64,000 nucleotides of DNA from a virus (IMGVR_UViG_3300009314_000003:83989-147988); one strand, 5' to 3'; counted from the first letter of the stretch, positions 46,393-55,516 are shown. The notes: generated by a model not told the origin, from the sequence alone. Translations and numbers: made by a program.

Positions 46393-46694
46393 TAGTCTGC
46401 TACTGTATACTCCTTCGGCTCCGGAGTGGGCCCAGGATCCATTGAGAACCCCTCCACAGCGTCCTGCCAGGCATCTTCAGGTGTATCTCCTGTGCCGGCC
46501 AGTGTCACGGAGAAGTGATAAGTCTGCTCCTCAAACAGATCAACCATAAAAGGCTCCCCTGTCTTTGTGTTGATCACACTAAAGACAGTTGCTGTAGACT
46601 TTAGGTCTCTCTGAATGACCCGGGCCTGTTTGGCTGCCCCCCGTGGAGATTCAGCGTCCAGGTCTATTTTCCAGGTAACTCTATACTCTTTCAT
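46392..46694 (-). CDS. Unknown 100-residue protein
   Basis: Begins MKEYRVTWKIDLDAESPRGAAKQARVIQRD, a beta-helix layout that I associate with small phage proteins of unknown function, followed by TVFSVINTKTGEPFMVDL. The second half repeats a similar pattern in weaker form (TYHFSVTLAGTGDTPEDAWQDAVE), so it may be an internal duplication. Overlaps its upstream neighbour by 4 bases. Confidence 0.55.
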   Translation of the reverse strand: MKEYRVTWKIDLDAESPRGAAKQARVIQRDLKSTATVFSVINTKTGEPFMVDLFEEQTYHFSVTLAGTGDTPEDAWQDAVEGFSMDPGPTPEPKEYTVAD

Positions 46695-47200
46695 TCTACC
46701 TCCTTTAGTGCTTTGACCAGCACTTCCTTTACCTCTTCACACAACCCGGGCCGGGATGACTCCCTATGCCCCGCTATGTTGAGGACCTTAACCTTATTTC
46801 GCTCCACGAAGTTCCGGATCCTACCGGCGGTAGAATCGGTTATCTCTCGTACTACTAGCACGGGCCGGTGACCAACATCACTGCTCAGTGGTGTTTCGTA
46901 ATACCACTTACCATTGCGGGCATAGGCAATAGTCATATCCGTTCCTGCCGACCTCATCAGACGAAAGGCAACGGTACCATCAGATTCATCTACGTTCCTC
47001 ATAGTTCGTGGTGGGTAAGCCGGGTTAGAATGCTCCAACAGACCAAAATAGGCCAGGGAGTTGTCTCGACCCCGCTCAGTTCTATAGCCCAGGGGAGCAG
47101 TTCCACCCGTCTCCAGTCCAAGTTCCCTGCCCGCCTCCAAACCGCCGCGATCAGCCCCTGTCTGTCCCCCAGATATAATCTTCTCTAGATATAGTTTCAT
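46691..47200 (-). CDS. SLOG-fold, molybdenum cofactor carrier-like protein
   Basis: 169 residues. The N-terminal signature IISGGQTGADRGGLEAG and the later HSNPAYPPRTMRNVDESDGTV..., then VKVLNIAGHRESSRPG, match the putative molybdenum-carrier branch of the SLOG (LOG/DprA-like) superfamily. These Rossmann-like proteins bind a nucleotide or cofactor. Its role in phage is unknown; nucleotide sensing or degradation is only a guess. It overlaps both neighbours by 4 bases. Confidence 0.8.
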   Translation of the reverse strand: MKLYLEKIISGGQTGADRGGLEAGRELGLETGGTAPLGYRTERGRDNSLAYFGLLEHSNPAYPPRTMRNVDESDGTVAFRLMRSAGTDMTIAYARNGKWYYETPLSSDVGHRPVLVVREITDSTAGRIRNFVERNKVKVLNIAGHRESSRPGLCEEVKEVLVKALKEVE

Positions 47201-47466
47201 ACCTTATACATCTTCCATTTTGGTTTAGTACCATAATTGACACCGGCAGCAACATGAGCCAATATCTCATCAAGAATAGCCTGGCCTTCCTCCTTCTTCA
47301 CAAATCGGAGAGGGAGGGATTGTTCTGCCGCGTTGCGCTCATTAACTCTAGGATCCTTGTATACCCAGGAAGTACAAATATTACCCTCCTTGGCATCATC
47401 AGTAACATATTCATACAATATCCGATCTAAATGGGATCCTACATAGTAGTTTCTTATCTCATACAT
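47197..47466 (-). CDS. Unknown 89-residue protein
   Basis: MYEIRNYYVGSHLDRILYEY... with KEEGQAILDEILAHVAAG near the end. AAGGAGGATATACATATA precedes the ATG, a strong ribosome site. It overlaps the SLOG gene by 4 bases, so the two are probably co-translated. No motif recognised. Confidence 0.6.
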   Translation of the reverse strand: MYEIRNYYVGSHLDRILYEYVTDDAKEGNICTSWVYKDPRVNERNAAEQSLPLRFVKKEEGQAILDEILAHVAAGVNYGTKPKWKMYKV

Positions 47467-47487
47467 TATATGTATATCCTCCTTAAT

Positions 47488-47913
47488 TTATCCTAGTGAG
47501 ACCCACTCCCAGCGTCCGGGCTCCATATCCTTATCTCTCAGAACCTTCATCACACGGGTTTCCTTATACAAATCATCTTCATAGAACCTCAGGTAAACAG
47601 TATCCGCAGAGCCTGGATACATATCACAGAAATTTTCATCAGGTATATAGATTTCACAATCAATCTCAATACAATCGATGGTTAGAGTAACCATGTAGTC
47701 ATCCTGTGCCATTTCTTGAAGTATCCTCATAAATTCATCGTTCCGGGCATCTTCATCAAGGACAGTGTAGGCCAGTAAAGAGCCACACCCTGAGTATAAT
47801 TCCCAACCATCTTCATCTATACTATCAATGATAAATGGTTCAACTTGTTTGATCTTCGATACCTCATCAAGGCAGACCGTGTAGGTTGAGGTGGGATAAT
47901 ATCTCACCCCCAT
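47488..47913 (-). CDS. Unknown acidic 141-residue protein
   Basis: Strongly acidic (e.g. DEDARNDEFMRILQEMAQDD; IDCIEIDCEIYIPDE) with mixed strands and helices and several Cys. It starts two bases after the VWA gene stop and belongs to the same operon. No family recognised. Confidence 0.6.
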   Translation of the reverse strand: MGVRYYPTSTYTVCLDEVSKIKQVEPFIIDSIDEDGWELYSGCGSLLAYTVLDEDARNDEFMRILQEMAQDDYMVTLTIDCIEIDCEIYIPDENFCDMYPGSADTVYLRFYEDDLYKETRVMKVLRDKDMEPGRWEWVSLG

Positions 47914-47915
47914 AA

Positions 47916-49685
47916 TTAGAACCTCCTAAGTACTACTCTACTAAACTCCTGGGGAAGTTTAGTGATATTATCTACACTCACTAGATTATCAAAGGCGGCG
48001 CGCTCATACATACCACCTCCTCCTATAACAATACAGATTACCTGCACCTTCTGACGCTCTGCCATTTGCTTCAGATCCCGAATATTATAGCTACCACTTG
48101 TATCCCCATCAGTAAGAATAACTAGCAACTTTCGCTCCGCTTGATTATGCTCCAGCATCTTTAATCCCACACGATACGCAAGAGGTAGATTTGTACCTCC
48201 ATCGGCGCTGAGAGCACGATCAATCTCTGCATATATATCCCGTTTCCCATTTCTGATTGGGTACACCTCACAACCAAAGCCGAACATATCAAGCCGCAGT
48301 TCTGGTATGGTAGCTATGGCTTTGTGAAAAGTCGCCATAATCTTCTTACATATAGCAGATCGAGACCCAGCCATTGAACCAGAACGATCAAACATAAAGA
48401 CAGCGTGTGTACGACTTATAGCAGTCTTTACTCCCGTAATGTTTTGCATTATTCGTGCCTTCTCTAGGGGCATAGTTTTCACCTGATAGAAGTTTGGGGC
48501 GTGTAATTTGCGCCCCTCCACATCTATATATCGGCCCTTATATGCCCGGGCAAACATAAGGCGTTTAAAATATCGTCTAAGTTTAAAAGCTGCACTCTTA
48601 TTAGGCAGGGCTATTCCTGTATGATTTGAGGCTGGAGGTATAGAGGTATATCCATGCCCACCGTCATTCTCATCCTCTGGAATATATTGCTCTATATTGA
48701 GTCTCTTATCAAGTTTAGTTACAGCCCTACAGAGCTCCTCCTCGGACTGCCTTTCCTCGCGTAATTGATCATAACGTGCTGAGGCCTGGGAGGACTCAAA
48801 TTCCTCCTTAATTTTACTCTTAGCAAGTTTGTCAGCTGCCTGACCAACTATACTTTTCAGCTCCTCTGGAGATAATTTACCATCACCTCCAGCCCACCTT
48901 TGTAAAGGCTCTCCGGGGCCAACACCCCTGGACATTTCCTCTAGAGTAGGAATACTTTGACCCTGCACCAAATTCTTCTTCTCTTCCTCATACCACTTTC
49001 GAAAAATGGCTGCAAGATCATTTGTAAGAGTTGATCTCTGTTGGAAGAAGGTGTGTCTGTTGGGAGAGAAAAGACGACGGCAATCATGCATTACCTTTTT
49101 AATGTCTTCAAAGGTGTCGTGTAGGGGATGATCATCCGGGAGCTCTCGTATCACACCTCCACCAAATACTATGCCCAACATAGGCCGATAAATAGCGGCC
49201 ATTCTCACGAGAAGCTGGTATCTTTCCTTTACTGTGCCGTCCGGCAGGTCTTTTAAATCACCATGTAACGCCGTAGCAAACTCGTTGGATATCTGTAAGT
49301 ACCGCGTAGCACCAAACCACTCCGCCGGGATTACGTTATTCTCATTGGCATCATTTACTAGATTAGACATGAGCCGACGAAACTTACTTAACTCTATAGG
49401 TTCGCCAGAGATAATATGGCCCAACTCATGAAAGAGAGATGCCACCAGAATAGTCCACCACAATTCATCTTGCAATTCACCGGAGGTTCGTACACCCCAA
49501 AGAGCAATTACGGAGTCTTCTGTCAACGGAAGAGTTATCTGATACTTACCTTTAACCAGCTTCAGAAGGCGGGATTTTGGCTCTAATTCCACACCCATGA
49601 ACGGACCATCACATAGGTTAACATTAAGCACACCAAGCACCCGCTCCAAGTAATGCCTCACGGCGTAGTACATATTACCTTTCAT
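47916..49685 (-). CDS. VWA-domain protein with HELGH motif (CobT-like partner of AAA+)
   Basis: 589 residues from MKGNMYYAV at 49685; GAGGAGTTACT upstream and the 11-base overlap with the previous gene support this start. LFHELGH at ~86-90 is a zinc-peptidase-like motif. A charged middle (~240-330) precedes a VWA domain with MIDAS FDRSGSMAG at ~433 and ILTDGDTSGS later. VWA proteins work with MoxR/CobS-type AAA+ ATPases in metal chelation or complex remodelling, and that ATPase is encoded just upstream. Since a B12-dependent reductase is nearby, a CobT-like role is attractive, but HELGH suggests other functions. Confidence 0.7.
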   Translation of the reverse strand: MKGNMYYAVRHYLERVLGVLNVNLCDGPFMGVELEPKSRLLKLVKGKYQITLPLTEDSVIALWGVRTSGELQDELWWTILVASLFHELGHIISGEPIELSKFRRLMSNLVNDANENNVIPAEWFGATRYLQISNEFATALHGDLKDLPDGTVKERYQLLVRMAAIYRPMLGIVFGGGVIRELPDDHPLHDTFEDIKKVMHDCRRLFSPNRHTFFQQRSTLTNDLAAIFRKWYEEEKKNLVQGQSIPTLEEMSRGVGPGEPLQRWAGGDGKLSPEELKSIVGQAADKLAKSKIKEEFESSQASARYDQLREERQSEEELCRAVTKLDKRLNIEQYIPEDENDGGHGYTSIPPASNHTGIALPNKSAAFKLRRYFKRLMFARAYKGRYIDVEGRKLHAPNFYQVKTMPLEKARIMQNITGVKTAISRTHAVFMFDRSGSMAGSRSAICKKIMATFHKAIATIPELRLDMFGFGCEVYPIRNGKRDIYAEIDRALSADGGTNLPLAYRVGLKMLEHNQAERKLLVILTDGDTSGSYNIRDLKQMAERQKVQVICIVIGGGGMYERAAFDNLVSVDNITKLPQEFSRVVLRRF

Positions 49686-49854
49686 AGTAACTCCTCTGTT
49701 TTTCTGCTTCGCATTTTCCACACCTAAGGTCTACCCGGACCACAGTACTATCAGCCTGGACAATTTTGTAGGCCTGCTCTACAACCCGAGCATCAACCTT
49801 AGTATCACATACGATACAAAGTGGACTGATTATAACAGTAGTATCCTTACGCAT
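49675..49854 (-). CDS. Zinc-ribbon microprotein
   Basis: 59 residues from MRKDTTVIISP (49854), overlapping the AAA+ stop by 8 bases and the VWA start by 11. Two Cys pairs (CIVC and CGKC) form a likely zinc ribbon. Its location between the ATPase and VWA genes suggests that it acts with them. A longer frame to 49929 exists but overlaps the ATPase gene far more. Confidence 0.65.
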   Translation of the reverse strand: MRKDTTVIISPLCIVCDTKVDARVVEQAYKIVQADSTVVRVDLRCGKCEAEKQRSYYER

Positions 49855-51307
49855 CCCTGTAGACAACCGAAGCTGGGATACGAATCCCGAACTTAGTCTC
49901 CAAACGATTAGCCACATCATCTCTGACATGGGGATCGGGGATAGGATTAATCAGATGATCAATGGATGATTCCATCCATGCCGAAGAGGTGTTACCGTAG
50001 ATACAAGCAGTCCATATCCAATTAGCCACGGCGGTGTAACCAAAGTCGAAACCAAGTCCGTTACCATCTTTAGATGGCTTATTCAGTAACTTAAAACACT
50101 GAACACCCCGGTCCAGGTTAATTGCCTTTGGAAGCTCTGGATACTCCCCCAGAAGCTTACTGTACACCGGTTTCTTCTTTATAATAGCATGGAACACCTT
50201 CTTAATAAAGCCTACCTTATCGGAGTAATCATGATACACCATGGTTACCCGACGGGCCTCAGCATTACTAAGTCGCTTTAAATCATCAACCAAGTAACGG
50301 TCTGAAGTAATTGGGTTTGCCGTCATCAGAAATTGAATATGGCTGAAATCTACCTGATTCATTACCTCTCCATTCTTGGAGGATTCTATGCGGTAGTAAC
50401 GATCCTCATCAGAGAAGAGCCTGTAGAACTCTCTCCGCGTTTCATCTGAGAATGCATTATACTCCTCTAACACGACGATACCCTTGAGACCAAGTTCCTT
50501 GGTTTTGCGAGCAAATGTGGTAAGAGTTCCCTCCAGGACAAAAGTACCATCGGCGTCGAAATCATCACGATCAAAGAGACGATCTCCTTCAGTCCTAGCA
50601 TTGGCATCAATTATAAGCCCAGCCATCCCTCTATCTTGCGCACGAGATAGAATATAACGGGCCAGGTATGATTTACCTACCCCCGTTGGGCCAACCATAG
50701 CAACACAAGGTGTTCCTTCGGCCAGATAACCAAACACCTTAGCTAGAACAGGTTTCTCGGGCACAATTGATTTTGGTGGGACAACCCTGTATTCCTCCGG
50801 GATATCAGCCTTTGTTTTATTCATTGATTGCGCCATTATCTGAATAACCTTCTCAGTCATATCCTCGCCATGAAGAGTCATATCCTGTGGAACATAATCC
50901 TCCATACTTACTCTTTTTTCCAGGAACTCACTTGAAAGCCGTGAGCGGTCTATGTCCTCTACCTGATTGAGAATAGTATCTGAGGCTGCGCATTGAGCGT
51001 ACTTAATCTCTGAGGAGATACAAAGTTCGTCCAGGGAGATAACTCCTTCCATATACCGTTTTATAGTATCACCATTTATATCAATAGTGAAGTCACAATC
51101 ATCAGGCTCAGAGCGCCCCATCAAAACGAAGGGAGCGTCCTCTCTAACATTATTATCATCATTACCATCGGTATCAGCTTGTTTAAATCGGTATTGAATA
51201 GTCACATCCCGTGTTCCACTTCCATCCGCCAAAGGCAAATCACGTATATGAACTGAAGGAAGAGAAGCGCTCAACAATGCTTTCTTCATTTTGTCTTTCT
51301 TTGTCAT
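49847..51307 (-). CDS. AAA+ ATPase, CobS/MoxR-like
   Basis: 486 residues. Walker A GPTGVGKS at ~206-213; Walker B-like GIVVLEEYNAFSDE at ~275; a sensor MTANPITSDRYLVDD; Arg residues follow in LKRLSNAEARRV. The fold and the E-E of the Walker B region fit dynein-related MoxR/CobS ATPases. The N-terminal ~180 residues are acidic and unrecognised. It is coupled to a zinc-ribbon microprotein and a VWA protein, the usual partner of this class. Cobalt chelation versus complex assembly cannot be decided from sequence. Confidence 0.78.
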   Translation of the reverse strand: MTKKDKMKKALLSASLPSVHIRDLPLADGSGTRDVTIQYRFKQADTDGNDDNNVREDAPFVLMGRSEPDDCDFTIDINGDTIKRYMEGVISLDELCISSEIKYAQCAASDTILNQVEDIDRSRLSSEFLEKRVSMEDYVPQDMTLHGEDMTEKVIQIMAQSMNKTKADIPEEYRVVPPKSIVPEKPVLAKVFGYLAEGTPCVAMVGPTGVGKSYLARYILSRAQDRGMAGLIIDANARTEGDRLFDRDDFDADGTFVLEGTLTTFARKTKELGLKGIVVLEEYNAFSDETRREFYRLFSDEDRYYRIESSKNGEVMNQVDFSHIQFLMTANPITSDRYLVDDLKRLSNAEARRVTMVYHDYSDKVGFIKKVFHAIIKKKPVYSKLLGEYPELPKAINLDRGVQCFKLLNKPSKDGNGLGFDFGYTAVANWIWTACIYGNTSSAWMESSIDHLINPIPDPHVRDDVANRLETKFGIRIPASVVYRDA

Positions 51308-51308
51308 T

Positions 51309-52508
51309 TTATACCTTTATGTATCCACCGGCTTCCAGGGCAGCAAAAGTAGCTGCTGTAAGTGCTGAATAGGGATCTGCATCTCTACCCCAGAAGCCGT
51401 CATTAAATGCCTTGAGCTGTCTCATATAACGATAAGCTCTTTTCGTGTTTCTGTTGCGTATTTCCTTGTATACCTGACGGCGCAGAAACTTTACAGCCGC
51501 CATAGCTATTGAACGTGCGTCTACGCCCTGTTTGCGATCAAACTCCTTGTCAAGAATATTAAAGGCCGCCAAAGCCTTACCGTCTACAAGAGCCCACATG
51601 TACTTAGTGAAGGTTGTGGTATCCCCAACAGGACCGGCTACAATATCCTTCATGGCGGTAGCAGTAATGCAGCCCTCCTTGCTTGGTTTAATACTTTCCA
51701 TCACCAAGTTTAAATTGGACAAGGCTACCCTAACGTCATATTCTGCTGCTCGCATAATGAATTTCAAGCCCTCTAGCTCCACATACGGAAAGCCATTCTT
51801 ATGTTCATTCCATGCAATATCTTTCATCACATGAAGTAGATCCTCGCTCTGCCAGGTACTAATCTGCAAATGTGAAACTCTACCCCTGAGGGCCATACTG
51901 TCTGCCAGTTTTCCAGGCTCTGCAGTTAAGAACATGACAAATACTCTGCTAAGGGTATTTTCCACGGGTTTCAGAAGAGCCTCACGTTGTTGTTTTGTTA
52001 GATTATGTGCCTCCTCAAAGACAATAAACTTGTATCGGCCTTCAAGGCTACTACTGGTGGTCATATCCTCCTTAATCACGTTTACAATGTCCTCCTTTCT
52101 CATAGAGGCAACATCATAATACAGGAAGGCGAAATGTTTGGAGATTAAACCTCTCCTCATAATACTCCTACAACTTCTACATTGAAGACAGGGTTCGATA
52201 TCCCCGCCATATCTCTTAGATGGTTGTGGATCAAGACAATTCATACTCATTGCTATTATCATAGCAAGTGAGGTCTTACCTGTACCCGGTTGACCTGATA
52301 TCAACCAAACGCGCTGTGCAAGAACACCATCATGTCGTACCAATTGTCTGGCAATGGCATCACCGGCTATCATATTGGGCCCATGTAACTCAGCAAACCT
52401 CATAGGTCTATACACCTGAGCCAGAGAGCCTTCTCCACGCCTAACAACCTTGGGTGTGTAATCCTTGTATCGTTTTATACCTGTCTTGTTCTTCTGTGTC
52501 ACACTCAC
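51309..52508 (-). CDS. Clamp-loader ATPase (DnaX/DNA polymerase III gamma-tau-like)
   Basis: 399 residues, GTG start. FAELHGPN, Walker A ISGQPGTGKTSLAM, a CLQCRSC zinc-type cluster, YDVASMRKEDIVNVIKED, Walker B IVFEEAHNLTKQQREALLKPVE and a sensor MFLTAEP..L. This is the bacterial DnaX layout. It loads a sliding clamp for the replicase, none of which lies in the window. The start overlaps the WGR stop by 4 bases. Confidence 0.88.
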   Translation of the reverse strand: MSVTQKNKTGIKRYKDYTPKVVRRGEGSLAQVYRPMRFAELHGPNMIAGDAIARQLVRHDGVLAQRVWLISGQPGTGKTSLAMIIAMSMNCLDPQPSKRYGGDIEPCLQCRSCRSIMRRGLISKHFAFLYYDVASMRKEDIVNVIKEDMTTSSSLEGRYKFIVFEEAHNLTKQQREALLKPVENTLSRVFVMFLTAEPGKLADSMALRGRVSHLQISTWQSEDLLHVMKDIAWNEHKNGFPYVELEGLKFIMRAAEYDVRVALSNLNLVMESIKPSKEGCITATAMKDIVAGPVGDTTTFTKYMWALVDGKALAAFNILDKEFDRKQGVDARSIAMAAVKFLRRQVYKEIRNRNTKRAYRYMRQLKAFNDGFWGRDADPYSALTAATFAALEAGGYIKV

Positions 52509-52852
52509 TTTCCTTTCATTAAAATACCTGCCACAGTTCCTGGGGGTACTGTGTATTGTGTTTTGGATGTTGACTGAGTGAAAGATGAATCCGTTACGGT
52601 ACTATACCCATTAGCCTCTTTTGCCCGTCGCTTGCTCTCCAGAATATCTTTAGCATTGCTTAGTAAGGATCCTTTATACAGTGGTTGAGATCTACCCTGA
52701 GCACCAATGCGACCCCAAATAGCATAAACTTCATAAGGGTGGGGGTCACTTCCTCTCTCCAGAAGCTTAAGTTCGTAAAACTTATTATGATTTTTGCTGC
52801 TATCTACCAAGTGACCACGCCACTTAACCAGCAGAGATATTACAGCTGTCAT
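52505..52852 (-). CDS. Stand-alone WGR-domain protein
   Basis: 115 residues. YELKLLERG...YEVYAIWGRIGAQGRSQ is the WGR signature. WGR domains contact DNA ends or nicks and other proteins, for example in PARPs. Here the domain is alone, with a short Ser/Thr-rich tail, and its gene overlaps RecD2 by 29 bases and the clamp loader by 4. Partnership with RecD2 or the clamp loader is a sensible inference. Confidence 0.75.
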   Translation of the reverse strand: MTAVISLLVKWRGHLVDSSKNHNKFYELKLLERGSDPHPYEVYAIWGRIGAQGRSQPLYKGSLLSNAKDILESKRRAKEANGYSTVTDSSFTQSTSKTQYTVPPGTVAGILMKGK

Positions 52853-55064
52853 ATACCTTGTTCCTCTTCTTTCTAAAAGCTTCTTCCAGACGCGTGGCTA
52901 GAAGAGTCTTACGCTCCTTTACGGTGTTATTTTGTACAGCACGGGTTACTACTTTTCTCGGAGCCATCAGAATACAAATCTTTTTCCCTCGAGTTAGGGC
53001 AGTGTAAAGCAGGTTACGGCTCATCAACCGCATAGCGGCCCATTCATCAGGCATGACAATAATAATAGCATCAAATTCTGAGCCTTGAACTTTATGGACT
53101 GACGATCCATAGGCCAGGCGTAGCTGATCAACATCCTTCAAGTCATAAAGTACTACCTGACTATCATAGGCAACATTAAAGTACCCCTTATCCATAGTAC
53201 TTCCCTTCTCAACGGACGTAATCCGGCCAATGTCTCCATTGAAAACGTTCTTGTCATAATCATTAACTATTTGCATGACGCGGTCACCAACCCGGAATTG
53301 TACCCTGCTGGAAGGAATTAACTTACCACCAGGATTAATTAGGTCCTGTAAAACCCTATTTAAGTTGGTGGCATTAAACTGTCCCAAGTCCTTTCGTAGG
53401 GGAGAGACAACAAATATATTGTCTGGCCCCGTGTTGTAGTGAGTTGGTATAAAGTCCATTATTGTCTTCTTGATAACCCGCATGTTGAGAGTCTCGGTCC
53501 ATATAAAATCCTTATCTCGACCTCCCTTGTCCAACTGAGGATCTCCAGTGTTTACCCGTTGTGCGTTTCTGACAATCAGGCTCTTTCGCCCCTGTCTATA
53601 TAGTTCTACCAACTTAGTATATGGAATAAAACTTGATTCCAACATATCATTGAGGACGTTACCCATACCGATGGACGGTAATTGATCAGGATCACCAATT
53701 ATAACCAGCTTCATGTCATAAGTCATGGCAGATAAAAGGGATCTCATAAGCCTACAAGTCACCATAGAAGATTCATCAAGTATAACCACATCGGTCTCTA
53801 GTGGGTTCTTGGCATTTCTCTTAAACATTCCTTCCCCCGAGGGGGAAAACTCCAGAAGGCGGTGTATAGTCTTAGCCTCCATCCCCGTGGCTTCTGTCAT
53901 CCTCTTAGCAGCGCGCCCTGTGGGAGCACAAAGTAATAGCCGCTGGCCCATTTTCTTATATACATGAATAATAGCTCCCACCACCGTGGTCTTACCAGTT
54001 CCCGGCTGGCCGGTAATAATACTGGTACCGCTTAATAAGGCCCTACGCACGGCTTTCCGCTGATCACGGTTGAACACCACTCCCATTTTGGATTCGTAAT
54101 CACTAACATACTTATCAATATCTTTAACGGTAAGATTATCATTCCCCTGTTGTTCATTGAACAGTAGTAGATCAATCAATTTATTAGCTATCTCCAGCTC
54201 AGCCATATACAAATCAGTTAAATGAATACCATATACACTCGTTACAATATGATTAGCATCACTGAGGTATTTAATGGTCTTCTCAATCCTGTCCTCATCC
54301 ATCTGGAGATCTATATCCAGTATGGACTCAGTAACTGCAACAAGATCCTCCCGGCTCATATAGGTATGCCCGGCATTATCATCCTCGAGACAGTATAAAA
54401 ACCCCGCTGCTATACGACGTACTGAATCCTTATCAATTCCTACGAACCGCGCAAACGCGTCGGCCCTCCTAAAACCAATTCCTCTGATATTTATCAGAAG
54501 ATATGGATTCTCCCTTAACTTATTAACTGAATCATCCGGAAACTGGTTTGCGATCCGCTCTACCATATAAGCCGAGAAACCAGAATCTACAAGCCACCCA
54601 ATTATATCCATGCGGCCCATATAGGTAGACATTGTACTCCAGAGTAGTTCTGCCTTGCCCTTCCCAATACCAGGAACATCCAGTAGTATGGGGGACTTCC
54701 TTTCCAGGACTGTAAGGGTGTTCTTCCCAAAGGTGTTCACTAGCTTATCCGCAATATGCGGGCCAATACCGTGAAAAACCCCTCCAGAAAGTAACCTCCG
54801 TATGGTTGCCTTGTCCGTGGGTAATGCTTTACGATGCTTGCGCACCATAAACTGCTTCCCGTACTTTTGACTATAGTCGAAGTCTCCTTCGAGATGAAGA
54901 AATTCGCCTACTTTGATAGAGTGAAAATGGCCCACAATTCTAGCTAAAGTGGATCTGTTAGACCTCCCACTGCCGCTACAATAACGAAGCGCACCTGTTG
55001 TCCAGCCATTAATTTCATTTCGAAAGGTTATACTCTCTACTGTTCCCTCAATAGATGTTACCAC
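52824..55064 (-). CDS. recD2: RecD2-type SF1B DNA helicase
   Basis: 746 residues, GTG start overlapping the regulator's stop by 7 bases. The N-terminal OB-like part (VESITFRNEINGWTTGAL) and helix-hairpin-helix region (FHGIGPHIADKLVNTFG; LLDVPGIGKGKAELL) are followed by Walker A ITGQPGTGKTTVVGAI, VVILDESSMVT, GDPDQLPSIGMGNVL and a C-terminal YGSSVHKVQGSEFD and NLLYTALTRGKK. That is full-length RecD2 without RecB/RecC. It unwinds 5'-3' and likely serves phage replication or recombination. Confidence 0.93.
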   Translation of the reverse strand: MVTSIEGTVESITFRNEINGWTTGALRYCSGSGRSNRSTLARIVGHFHSIKVGEFLHLEGDFDYSQKYGKQFMVRKHRKALPTDKATIRRLLSGGVFHGIGPHIADKLVNTFGKNTLTVLERKSPILLDVPGIGKGKAELLWSTMSTYMGRMDIIGWLVDSGFSAYMVERIANQFPDDSVNKLRENPYLLINIRGIGFRRADAFARFVGIDKDSVRRIAAGFLYCLEDDNAGHTYMSREDLVAVTESILDIDLQMDEDRIEKTIKYLSDANHIVTSVYGIHLTDLYMAELEIANKLIDLLLFNEQQGNDNLTVKDIDKYVSDYESKMGVVFNRDQRKAVRRALLSGTSIITGQPGTGKTTVVGAIIHVYKKMGQRLLLCAPTGRAAKRMTEATGMEAKTIHRLLEFSPSGEGMFKRNAKNPLETDVVILDESSMVTCRLMRSLLSAMTYDMKLVIIGDPDQLPSIGMGNVLNDMLESSFIPYTKLVELYRQGRKSLIVRNAQRVNTGDPQLDKGGRDKDFIWTETLNMRVIKKTIMDFIPTHYNTGPDNIFVVSPLRKDLGQFNATNLNRVLQDLINPGGKLIPSSRVQFRVGDRVMQIVNDYDKNVFNGDIGRITSVEKGSTMDKGYFNVAYDSQVVLYDLKDVDQLRLAYGSSVHKVQGSEFDAIIIVMPDEWAAMRLMSRNLLYTALTRGKKICILMAPRKVVTRAVQNNTVKERKTLLATRLEEAFRKKRNKVYDSCNISAG

Positions 55065-55516
55065 GGTAGGTCATCACCAGGATGGGAAGGGACCTTCTTT
55101 ACACTACTATGGTCATTACCATCCTCATGGTCCTCAGCATCACAAGTGATCTTCAGTTGACCATTATCACTATCTGCTAAGGCTGACGGAAGTAATACAG
55201 AGGGCGAAACCTCTAATATCTCCGCGGCAGCAAACAGATTAGAGAGGAGAGGATGTTTCTTGTTCCCATTCTCATAATGACGAACCGTACTCTCTGACAA
55301 CCCCATACTATCTGCTAGCTCTCTTACGGTATAACCACGATCCTCACGAAACGCCCGCAGGCGCTCACCAAATGGAGCCGAGGGAGATACCAGAGCACTG
55401 TTGTCCACAGTTTTCACCATCTGTGAAAGCGTTCCAAGTGAGATGGTAATAGACACATCATTCTCAAGAACGTTATCCGGTAACTGCTGTAGCAGTTCTC
55501 GTATTTTACTCATCAT
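55058..55516 (-). CDS. XRE-family regulator with SSB-like acidic C-terminal tip
   Basis: 152 residues. HTH at ~50-105: RLRAFREDRGYTVRELADSMGLSE, STVRHYENGNKKHP. The C-terminus is acidic and ends GDDLPW, close to the DDxPF tip by which bacterial SSB recruits partners. AAGGAGGAAAC precedes tandem ATGs. It is the first gene of the operon that leads to RecD2, so it probably regulates it. Upstream are inverted and direct repeats fitting operators. The SSB-like tip may be coincidence. Confidence 0.8.
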   Translation of the reverse strand: MMSKIRELLQQLPDNVLENDVSITISLGTLSQMVKTVDNSALVSPSAPFGERLRAFREDRGYTVRELADSMGLSESTVRHYENGNKKHPLLSNLFAAAEILEVSPSVLLPSALADSDNGQLKITCDAEDHEDGNDHSSVKKVPSHPGDDLPW

